From positions 1 to 33,502 of the forward strand of contig NZ_ADGX01000092.1 of the NCBI RefSeq assembly GCF_000177675.1: 33,502 bases of DNA, in the 5' to 3' direction. This DNA is from Parafrankia sp. EUN1f (GTDB taxonomy: Bacteria; Actinomycetota; Actinomycetes; Frankiales; Frankiaceae). The notes under the pieces were generated by a model. It ran no database searches, had not been told where the DNA came from, and saw only the letters and a program-made list of their open reading frames with translations. Within the stretch, counting starts at the first letter, position 1, and each line of letters begins with the position of its first letter. The translations under genes and the position numbers were made by a program. Of this stretch, positions 15,863 through 22,292 are shown one piece after another.

Positions 15863-17122
15863 TTACGGGGCGCCGCGGCGGCCGGCGCGGGCGGCGAACG
15901 AGTCCAGCGCGCTGAGAACCTCGGACGACTGCCACATCCGGTTGCGGGTGAAGCCGGTGAACTCGGTGATGATTCCGGCCTCCGCGAGTGGCGCGATCAC
16001 TCGCTGGGCGTTCTGTCGAGTGATCCCCAGCTCGGCCGCCACGGCCTGGGCGTCGACGACGGGCTGGCGCAGAAGCAGGTCCGCGAGCTGCCACGCCCGG
16101 GCGTCGCGCCGGATTTTCAGCCGATTCTCCCAACCGGCGCGGATCGCCCGCAGCTCGCTCGCCAGCTGGCGCCCGTTCGTGATCGCGGTGACCGACGCGG
16201 TCGCGAACCTTTCGACGATCGGGGCCACGTCGCCGTCACGGTAGGCGTCGAGGGCGTCGAAGTAGGCGGTGGTGTCGGTGAGCAGGCCGGCCGAGACCGG
16301 CACCGTGACGTTCCGGGTCAGGCCATGGCGACGCAGCATCGCGTGGACGAGCGCGCGGCCAGTTCGGCCGTTCCCGTCGGGGAACGGGTGGATCGTCTCG
16401 AACTGGGCGTGCGCGACGGCGGCCTGGCTCAGGACCGGAATATCGGCCCTGTTCGCGAAGCGCAGGAGATCCGCCATCAGGGCTGGGACGTGGCAGTGGT
16501 GCGGGGGTATGAAGGACGCCCCATGGGGCCCGTAGGAGTCGCCGCCGATCCAGACCTGCTCCTCGCGCCACCGGCCGCCGATGCCCGGCGCATGGCCCGC
16601 CATCAGCGCGGCGTGCATCGCGAGGACGGCGGATTCGTCCAGACGGTCGGCGAGGTCGAGGGCCGCCCGCATCGCGGCGACGTTGCCGACGATCTCGGCC
16701 GCGTTGCGTTTCTCGGTGCTGCCGAGCTCGGCGAGGGCGATCGCCTTGGCTCCCGAGGTGAGGTTCTCGATCCTGGAGGACGAGGCGGACTCGGAGCGGA
16801 GCAGCACGGAGGCGAACGGCGCGACCTCCGCGCCGAGCTCCGCGTCGAAGCGGGCGATCTCGGCCGAGGCGTCGTCCGCCATCGACGCCACGTGGCTGGG
16901 TAGAGCCGGAGCCCGGCCGGCGATCATCGGCACGACGGCGGCTCGATACGGACCCTGGTGGCGTGCGCGCATCCGGGTGGAGACCAGATCATCCGGGATC
17001 TTCGAGACCCAGTCGTGCTCCTCCCAGCCCAGGGCCGGCCAGCCGGTGCCGGTACCCGTGGCCGCGCCCGTGCCGACCTGGGTATCGACGGCCGGCTGGC
17101 CGCCCGACTGACCTGAAACCAT
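15863..17122 (-). CDS. Fic-domain AMP-transferase with N-terminal inhibitory motif
   Basis: A 419-residue Fic protein. The catalytic loop HPFPDGNGRTGR (245-256) is complete, with His245 as general base. An inhibitory motif of the (S/T)xxxE(G/N) form, SSRIEN (115-120), precedes it, which makes this a self-inhibited (class II type) enzyme. Thus no separate antitoxin is required, and none is encoded next door. The C-terminal part (about 340-405) looks like a winged helix, with ELGITRQNAQRVIAPLAEAG, so it may bind DNA. Fic enzymes transfer AMP to hydroxyl side chains of target proteins; the target here is unknown. The N-terminus before residue 40 is Gly/Thr-rich. A -10 box lies seven bases before the ATG, suggesting a leaderless transcript. 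Confidence 0.93.
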   Translation of the reverse strand: MVSGQSGGQPAVDTQVGTGAATGTGTGWPALGWEEHDWVSKIPDDLVSTRMRARHQGPYRAAVVPMIAGRAPALPSHVASMADDASAEIARFDAELGAEVAPFASVLLRSESASSSRIENLTSGAKAIALAELGSTEKRNAAEIVGNVAAMRAALDLADRLDESAVLAMHAALMAGHAPGIGGRWREEQVWIGGDSYGPHGASFIPPHHCHVPALMADLLRFANRADIPVLSQAAVAHAQFETIHPFPDGNGRTGRALVHAMLRRHGLTRNVTVPVSAGLLTDTTAYFDALDAYRDGDVAPIVERFATASVTAITNGRQLASELRAIRAGWENRLKIRRDARAWQLADLLLRQPVVDAQAVAAELGITRQNAQRVIAPLAEAGIITEFTGFTRNRMWQSSEVLSALDSFAARAGRRGAP

Positions 17123-17164
17123 GGTCGAATCTTAGCTTCAGTAATGCTGTACCTGAAACTATGG
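17111..17164 (-). promoter_or_regulatory. fic promoter with direct and inverted repeats
   Basis: On the minus strand, -10 TAAGAT (17134-17129) lies seven bases before the ATG, and TTCAGG (17157-17152) sits 17 bp further upstream as a weak -35. Two 14-bp direct repeats, ACCTGAAACCATGG (17111-17124) and ACCTGAAACTATGG (17151-17164), are exactly 40 bp apart; the first covers the start codon. AGCTTCAG (17134-17141) and CTGAAACT (17153-17160) form an imperfect dyad over the -35/spacer. This looks like an autoregulatory operator, perhaps for the winged-helix end of Fic itself. Confidence 0.5.
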
Positions 17165-17177
17165 GGTGGGGTCCCGG

Positions 17178-17267
17178 GTGACGCCGAGCGCCGGGGGCTT
17201 TCCGGGTCGCCAGGTGGTCGACGTAGCCGGTCAGCCAACGGTCGCGGGCCCGCACATAGTTGACCAT
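17178..17267 (-). pseudogene. Fragment of a second DUF4143 ATPase
   Basis: From ATG 17267 the minus strand reads MVNYVRARDRWLTGYVDHLA and then TRKAPG. The stretch WLTGYVDHLATR lines up with WLDAYVDHVVTR of the intact ATPase at 7107-8360, including the R-x-x-W-L-x-x-Y-V-D-H spacing. Nothing recognisable of the Walker motifs or the C-terminal domain is nearby, so this is a short remnant. It sits between the fic promoter and the thioesterase gene. Either the fragment was left when fic arrived, or recombination removed the rest. Confidence 0.5.
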
Positions 17268-17371
17268 GGAAATAGCACGTAGATCATCAGTGATTCAGCA
17301 CGCGTTTCGGGGCCCACCAAACGCCTCCGCGGCGTCGCGTAGACCACGGATCGCAGACCCGGGGGATCGGC
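17268..17371. other. Spacer between thioesterase stop and DUF4143 remnant
   Basis: 104 bp with no open gene. A short GC-rich inverted repeat (ACGCC 17322-17326 and GGCGT 17332-17336) could help end transcription from the thioesterase gene. AT content is higher around 17265-17300, as at a recombination junction, but no repeat boundary is evident. Confidence 0.35.
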
Positions 17372-18207
17372 TCAGCTGGTGGCGGCGTGGGTGGTGCCGA
17401 TCAGGGCGAGTGCCCCGGTGCCGCTGTCGTGGACGTCGACCTCGCCGATGCCGCCGTGCACGGCGGCGCGGGCGACGGCGGGCCCGACCCGCACCGGCCG
17501 CAGGTAGCGGACGTGCATATGCGCCAGCGGCCGGTTGTCGGGGTCGGCGGAGCGCGCGGCCTCCTCGACGGTCGCGGTGAGCAGGCCGCCCTGGATCGCC
17601 TTCGTCCCGTTGACCACATAGGGGGCCACGGGCATCATGGCCTCGCCCGGCGCGGTGCGCTCGCAGCCGACCCGCCGCGCGAAGGGCTCGTCCAGGGGTG
17701 CCTGCCCGGCCTGGTACCTGGCCAGCGCCTTCGCGATGCTGGGCATCGTCTTCGTCGGGTCGGGTGCGGCCATGAACGTGCCGTGGCCGAAACCGACCCG
17801 TGCCCCCGCCGCCGTGGTGATGTCCATCCGGGCGACGACCACCGACGACCCGGCGCGGGCGATGCGCGCGGCGGTGCGCAGTGAGGTGGCGCCGTCGATC
17901 CCGTCGAACAGGTGGACGTCCAGTTCGAGGGTGACCACCAGCCGTGGTTCGAGGGCCTGGATGGCGAGCATGCCGAGTGGGTGTCGACCCAGGTGGCCGC
18001 GATCGAGATCATCGGCCGGCGGCTGCCGGACGCCCACATCGTCGGGAGAACCGCGACGGTTCCGGGCAGCTCGCCGTCCACGATCTGGCCCAGGCCGAGC
18101 CCGACCTCGGCGTAGGCCGGCAGCCGTCTGCGTGTTTCCTGGGGACTGGTCACGCGTCCGAATATGGCACGGATGGCCAGTTCCGTGTCCCGTGCGGTGA
18201 CCGTCAT
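17372..18207 (-). pseudogene. Double-hotdog thioesterase-like gene with one frameshift
   Basis: The N-terminal frame starts at ATG 18207 (MTVTARDTELAIRAIFG...) and reads properly to GELPGTVAVLP near 18044. The remainder (DDVGVRQPPADDLDRGHLGRH to the end ATTS-like terminus at 17372) is in the -1 frame. Adding one C to the CCC run at 18044-18042 restores a continuous protein of about 278 residues. Two hotdog halves are visible: PADDLDRGHLG...LGMLAIQAL and VNGTKAIQGGLLTATVEEAA. Such proteins act as acyl-CoA thioesterases of PaaI type. The start overlaps the upstream TetR gene as ATGA, so the pair forms an operon. Either the gene is truly inactivated or the base call is wrong. Confidence 0.75.
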
Positions 18208-18815
18208 CGCCGACCGGGGTGCGGGGAGCGCAGTGCCGCGTGTAGTCCCGGGGAGAGGTACCGGACTAATTCATCGGCGGGCATGCTCGCGATGGGTTCG
18301 AGCCGGAGGATGTAGCGGCTGAAGATGGTGCCGGCCACCTGCGCGGTGAACGCGGCCGCCCGTTGCGGGGCATCGGCGCCGCCCAGGTGGTCGGCGACCC
18401 GGCCGACGATCTCGCGTTCCAGCACCTCCCGGAAGAGCCGGGCCAGCTCGGGCTCCTGCACCAGCGCCACCGCCATGACCGCCAGCTGGCCGCCGAGGTC
18501 GGGATCGTCCCAGGTGGTGAGGATCGTGCGCAGCACCCGCTCCGGCATGGTGGCCCGGTCACCCTGCAGCGCGCTGGAAAGCAGCTCGGGCGGGTTGGCG
18601 AGCAGGCCGAGCGCCGCGCCGAACAGGCCCTTCTTGGAGCCGAAGAAGTAGCTGATCAGGGCGACGTCCACCTCGGCCTCGGCGGCGATCGCACGCAGCG
18701 AGACCGAGCGGTACCCCTGGTCGAGGAAACGGCGGCGGGCGACCTCGAGGATCGCGGCGCGGGTGTCCGGGCTGCCGGGCCGTCGGCCGCGGCTGCCCGC
18801 GGCGGGTTTATTCAT
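18204..18815 (-). CDS. TetR/AcrR-family regulator
   Basis: A 203-residue TetR regulator taken from the ATG at 18815 (MNKPAAGSRGRRPG), with a possible start 15 bases earlier at 18830. The HTH covers about 20-60: TRAAILEVARRRFLDQGYRS, then SLRAIAAEAEVDVALISYFFGSKKGLF. The C-terminal ligand domain includes MAVALVQEPELARLFREVLE and FSRYILRLEP. Its gene is divergent from the DHA2 exporter with 68 bp between starts, the classic layout of a repressor and its efflux pump. It also overlaps the thioesterase gene by four bases, so it probably represses itself, the thioesterase and the pump. Confidence 0.92.
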   Translation of the reverse strand: MNKPAAGSRGRRPGSPDTRAAILEVARRRFLDQGYRSVSLRAIAAEAEVDVALISYFFGSKKGLFGAALGLLANPPELLSSALQGDRATMPERVLRTILTTWDDPDLGGQLAVMAVALVQEPELARLFREVLEREIVGRVADHLGGADAPQRAAAFTAQVAGTIFSRYILRLEPIASMPADELVRYLSPGLHAALRSPHPGRR

Positions 18816-18883
18816 CACCGTTGAAATCATGGGACGCGGTGCCGCAGGTTGGCAACGTCAGCATCTCCCCACCGGAGGTCACG
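18816..18883. promoter_or_regulatory. Divergent tetR/exporter promoter region
   Basis: 68 bp shared by two divergent starts. A small dyad GTTGGCAAC (18848-18856) sits near the centre and is the best visible operator candidate. GGAGG (18874-18878) is a strong ribosome site for the exporter ATG at 18884. I could not define -35/-10 boxes with confidence. Confidence 0.4.
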
Positions 18884-20512
18884 ATGACCATCCTCAGTGC
18901 GGCCCAGGAGCCGCCGACCGACCCGCAGGGCGGTACCAGCGGCAGAGGCACCGTCGGTTCCAGCGATGCCAGCAGCCACGGGGGCGGCGCCACCACCAGT
19001 CGCGCCACTCTTCCAGTGATCATGCTCGCGCTCGCCACGGTCGTCGCCGCCGTCGCATCCCTCAACGTGGCGCTCCCGTCGATCGCCCGTGACACCCACG
19101 CCACCCAGACCCAGCTGTCATGGATCATCGACGCCTACGCCCTGCCGTTCGCTGCCCTGCTGCTGCTCGGCGGGGCCGTCGGTGACCGGTACGGACGCCG
19201 CCGAGCCCTGATCGCCGGCCTCGCGATCTTCGGCGCCGGCTCGGTGGCGGCGCTGACGGTGAGCACCCCCGGCTGGCTGATCGCCCTGCGCGCCGTGCTC
19301 GGCGCCGGTGCCGCCCTGGTGATGCCGGCGACCCTGTCGACCATCACCGCGACGTTCCCCGCGGACCAGCGTCCGCGTGCCGTCGGGGCCTGGACGGGCG
19401 TCGCCGGGGCGAGCGCCCTGCTGGGAGTGCTCACCTCCGGCCTGCTCCTGGAGTTCTGGTCGTGGCGTTCCGTCTTCGGGCTGAACGTCGCGCTCGCCGT
19501 GCTCGCCCTGGCCGCCACGCTGCAGGTGATCCCCGAGTCGGCCGACCCGTCCGCCCCGCGGCTGGACCTGTTCGGCGCGCTGCTGACGGCGATCGGCCTC
19601 GGCGTCGCGGTCTACTCGGTGATCGAGGCGCCGACCAGGGGATGGACCAGCCCCTGGACGCTCGGCGGCATCACGGCCGGGCTCGCGGTGCTGGCCGGGT
19701 TCGTGGCCTGGGAGCTCCGGGCCCGCAGTCCGCTTCTCGACCCGCGCCTGTTCGGCCATCGAGCCTTCGCCGCCGGGACGCTGTCGATCACCGTGCAGTT
19801 CTTCGGCTTCTTCGGCTTCATCTTCCTGGTCCTGCAGTATCTGCAGCTCGTCCGAGGCGACAGCGCGCTGCGCGCGGCCCTGAGCCTGCTGCCGATGTCC
19901 CTGGCGATCATGTCTGGTGCCCGTGGGATGGCGCCCCGGCTGGCTCCCCGGGTGGGCGCGCGACCGGTGATCATCCTCGGGCTTGTCCTGGTCACCACCG
20001 GCCTGCTGGTGATCTCGCGGCTGGACGGCACGAGTGCCTACTGGTCGCTGCTCGCCGGCCTGCTGCCGCTCGGCGCCGGTATGGGCCTGGCCATGACCCC
20101 GGCGACGACCGCGATCACCGAGGCGCTGCCGGCCGCGAAGCAGGGTGTCGGCTCGGCGGTGAACGACCTGGCCCGCGAGCTGGGCGGCGCGCTCGGCATC
20201 GCCGTGCTCGGCAGCGTCATGCAGTCGACCTACCGCGACCGGCTGCAGCCGGCCGGTCTGCCGGAGCAGGCCGTCGAACAGGCCCGCTCCTCGCTGGCGG
20301 TCGCCTCCCGGCTGGGACCTGAGGTGGCGCGCCAGGCGCAGAGCGCGTTCGTCGACGGCATGCAGCTCGCGCTGACCTGCGCTGCCGTCGCGGCCGCGGT
20401 CGCCGCCCTCGCCGTGACGGCCCTGCTGCGCCGCGACCGGGCCGCGGCCGCCGTCCCGCATCCGGCGTCGCCGCCTGCCCCGGCCGGCCGCCCGATGGAC
20501 CTGGAGTCATGA
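18884..20512 (+). CDS. MFS drug exporter, DHA2 (EmrB/QacA) family
   Basis: A 542-residue, probably 14-helix transporter. The ATG at 18884 is chosen over 18821 because GGAGG lies five bases upstream and the first helix starts about 40 residues later (VIMLALATVVAAVASLNVALPS). Family features: the DHA2 motif LSWIIDAYALPFAALLLLGG followed by motif A GDRYGRRRAL, and a central helix pair with FFGFIFLVLQYLQLVRG. DHA2 pumps use proton antiport to expel drugs, dyes or metabolites. The divergent TetR gene is its likely repressor. The N-terminal 40 residues are Gly/Ser/Thr-rich and presumably cytoplasmic. Confidence 0.93.
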   Translation: MTILSAAQEPPTDPQGGTSGRGTVGSSDASSHGGGATTSRATLPVIMLALATVVAAVASLNVALPSIARDTHATQTQLSWIIDAYALPFAALLLLGGAVGDRYGRRRALIAGLAIFGAGSVAALTVSTPGWLIALRAVLGAGAALVMPATLSTITATFPADQRPRAVGAWTGVAGASALLGVLTSGLLLEFWSWRSVFGLNVALAVLALAATLQVIPESADPSAPRLDLFGALLTAIGLGVAVYSVIEAPTRGWTSPWTLGGITAGLAVLAGFVAWELRARSPLLDPRLFGHRAFAAGTLSITVQFFGFFGFIFLVLQYLQLVRGDSALRAALSLLPMSLAIMSGARGMAPRLAPRVGARPVIILGLVLVTTGLLVISRLDGTSAYWSLLAGLLPLGAGMGLAMTPATTAITEALPAAKQGVGSAVNDLARELGGALGIAVLGSVMQSTYRDRLQPAGLPEQAVEQARSSLAVASRLGPEVARQAQSAFVDGMQLALTCAAVAAAVAALAVTALLRRDRAAAAVPHPASPPAPAGRPMDLES

Positions 20513-20522
20513 CCGGACCATG

Positions 20523-20552
20523 GCTTCACTAAGGGGCTAGCTGAAACTAAGC
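20523..20552. repeat. 30-bp motif resembling the fic promoter dyad
   Basis: GCTTCACTAAGGGGCTAGCT followed by GAAACTAAGC matches 17135-17164 at 22 of 30 bases, with the TTCA and CTGAAACTA blocks in the same order and spacing. It lies between the convergent exporter and tetR stops and overlaps the second tetR stop codon. Function unknown; a shared binding site, a terminator or chance are all open. Confidence 0.35.
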
Positions 20553-21197
20553 GTCGGATGAAGGTTCGGATGCCGTCTGCGGCGTGAGGCCGACGAGCTT
20601 GGCGAGGAAGCGGTCGACCTGCTCGGCGATGGGTGGCCAGGGCAGGTCGGGCTCGTTGATCCGCAGCGAGAGCATGCCGATGACGGCGGCCCGGAGATCG
20701 AGCGCGACCACGAGTGGGTCGCCGGGCGGGGCGGCCCCGGCGTCCATGCAGTCCTGTACGGCAGCGGTGGCGTGCGCGAGGAGCACTTCCTTGAACGGCA
20801 TACCGGGCCGCCGGCCGACCTTGCTTTCGTGCATCACCTTGTAGAGACCGGGATGCTGCTGCGCCCAGGCCGCCTGGGTCAGCAGGCGCACACGCAGTCT
20901 GGACGCGGGATCAGTGTGCCCTGCCATGGCATCGCCGACAGTTCTGACGATTTGCTCGTGGCAGCGCTGCATGGCGGTCAGGACAAGCGAATCCCGATCC
21001 GGAAAGTACAGGTAAACGGAATTCGGAGAGATCGACAGTGTGCGCGCCACCGCACGCAGGGAGAGCGCCTCGTCGTCGGCGAGCTCGTCGAGCATCCGCA
21101 GGGCAGCCGAAACGATCTCCTCGCGCAGTAGCTCACCCTGGCCCCGTGCGTTCGGGCGGCGAGGGCCGGCTGGAGCCGCGGCTGCGTCGCTGTCCAT
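20547..21197 (-). CDS. TetR/AcrR-family regulator (second)
   Basis: A 216-residue TetR protein taken from the ATG at 21197 (MDSDAAAAPAG). Upstream starts at 21242 and 21278 are possible but would run over the operator. The HTH lies at about 25-70: LREEIVSAALRMLDEL, then LSLRAVARTLSISPNSVYLYFPDRDSLV. The C-terminal domain has QHPGLYKVMHESKVG and ends with polar residues. A perfect 9-bp dyad lies between this gene and the divergent GlcG/HbpS-like gene, so it probably represses itself and that gene. It converges with the exporter gene, leaving only 34 bp between stops. Confidence 0.9.
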   Translation of the reverse strand: MDSDAAAAPAGPRRPNARGQGELLREEIVSAALRMLDELADDEALSLRAVARTLSISPNSVYLYFPDRDSLVLTAMQRCHEQIVRTVGDAMAGHTDPASRLRVRLLTQAAWAQQHPGLYKVMHESKVGRRPGMPFKEVLLAHATAAVQDCMDAGAAPPGDPLVVALDLRAAVIGMLSLRINEPDLPWPPIAEQVDRFLAKLVGLTPQTASEPSSDA

Positions 21198-21248
21198 GGC
21201 CCACTCATCGTACTGACGCGTGCTTGCATGGCGGGCGTTCATCTCAGT

Positions 21249-21274
21249 ACAGTCGTCGATGCAAGGACGACTGT
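21249..21274. promoter_or_regulatory. TetR operator candidate (9-bp dyad)
   Basis: ACAGTCGTC (21249-21257) and GACGACTGT (21266-21274) form a perfect inverted repeat with an 8-bp spacer, ending 20 bp before the GlcG/HbpS-like ATG and 51 bp before the tetR start. Size and symmetry suit a TetR dimer pair. Confidence 0.7.
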
Positions 21275-21294
21275 TCACCTAGCTGGGAGCTCAA

Positions 21295-21701
21295 ATGCCG
21301 CTGACACTCCAGGAAGCTCAGCGCGTGATCGCCGGTGCCCAGGAGCGGGCGACCAGACTGGGAGCGCGGTCACGGTTGCTGTCGTCGACGAAGGCGGTCA
21401 CCTGCAGGCCCTCGGCCGGATGGATGGCGCACCCCCGCTCTCGGTCCAGATCGCCGAGACCAAGGCGGCCACCGTCGCCCTTTTCCGCCGCGACGGCGCA
21501 TCCCTGCGGCAGATGCAGGAGGCGTGGCCCGCCTTCTTCGCCCAGATCGACCAGGCGGCCCGCAGGCCGATCCTGGCCGGTGCGGGTTCGGTACTCATTC
21601 GGCAGACGGACGCCGTCCTGGGTGCCGTCGCCGTCAGCGGTGGCCTGCCCCAGCAGGACGACGAATGCGCCGAGGCCGGGCTGGCTGTTCTCACATCCTG
21701 A
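21295..21701 (+). pseudogene. GlcG/HbpS-family heme-binding-like gene with one frameshift
   Basis: ATG 21295 has GGGAG six bases upstream. The first 23 codons read MPLTLQEAQRVIAGAQERAT and then RLG; the family continues with AVTVAVVDEGGHLQALGRMD, which is found only in the -1 frame from 21363 onward, to the stop at 21701. Adding one G to the GGG run at 21360-21362 joins them into about 135 residues, the normal length. Later family features are present: IAETKAATVALFRRDG and the GAVAVSGGLPQQDDECAEAG end. GlcG/HbpS proteins bind heme or cobalamin and are often secreted or redox sensing. It is divergent from a TetR gene. As in the thioesterase gene, the fault sits in a short homopolymer. Confidence 0.75.
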
Positions 21702-21767
21702 CCCAATCCCCGCCGGCGTCCGGCGCCGGTGGCATCGATGGGCGGGCACGCGGTCGACGTCGAGGCA

Positions 21768-21797
21768 GCCATCGCGGCCATCGCGGCCATCGCGGCC
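21768..21797. repeat. Short 9-bp tandem repeat
   Basis: GCCATCGCG is repeated three times (21768-21776, 21777-21785, 21786-21794) and followed by a fourth partial unit. It lies in the non-coding gap between the GlcG/HbpS-like stop and the remnant at 21884. Function unknown; probably replication slippage. Confidence 0.75.
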
Positions 21798-21883
21798 GCC
21801 GCTGGTCGTCCCGCGTCGCGGCCCGAAGCCGGGGAAGGGCCTGCGTATGCCGGCCACAGCCCCGGGCTTCGGAACTGCCTGTC

Positions 21884-22285
21884 TCAGGCGACGGGCGACT
21901 CGAACACGATCAGCTCCGTGCCGGCGACCTCCTCGCCGTCGTCCGGCGCGGTGAACAGACGCAGCGTGTTACCCATCCGCTCCAGGGCAACGGGGTTGCG
22001 GGTGACGACATGGCCGGCCGAGGAGAACTTCGGGAACGGGATCTCGTGCAGGTTCGCGTTGTCCGACAGGTCGCGCAGCGCGATCCCGCCCAGCTCGTAG
22101 CTGCCGCCGGTCGCGGTCGCAAGGCCCGTGACCCCGCCGCAGATCTGCTTGCCGGAGCCGGCGTAGTCGCAGTCCTGGTAGTCGAGCAGATGGTCCTCGT
22201 TCGCCTGCCGGGTCAGCTGGCGGCCGTTCGCCGCCCAGGCGTACAGGGTGCGGTGGCGGACGGACGTCCGGAAGAGGGAGTGTCC
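21884..22285 (-). pseudogene. Headless C-terminal remnant of a secreted protein (DUF6454-like)
   Basis: A frame with codon bias typical of the window ends at TGA 21886-21884. It reads RTLYAWAANGRQLTRQANED, HLLDYQDCDYAGSGKQICGG, a GGSYELGGIALRDL strand, LHEIPFPKFSSAGHVVTRNP, and a C-terminal GTELIVFESPVA. The pair of cysteines and the DYQDC/ICGG pattern remind me of the C-terminal half of DUF6454 secreted proteins; this is recall, not a search. There is no start codon in frame back to a stop at 22358, and the acyl-CoA ligase stop occupies that space. The 5' half is missing, so a deletion probably fused this fragment to the ligase gene's 3' end. Confidence 0.6.
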
Positions 22286-22292
22286 CCGCCTC

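Noticed and set aside
15863-17122. Fic protein as the toxin of a two-gene toxin-antitoxin pair
   Set aside because: No small antitoxin gene is adjacent, and the inhibitory motif is inside the protein itself.
18042-21363. Programmed -1 frameshifting in the thioesterase and GlcG/HbpS-like genes
   Set aside because: Neither site has an X-XXY-YYZ slippery heptamer, and neither family is known to use recoding.
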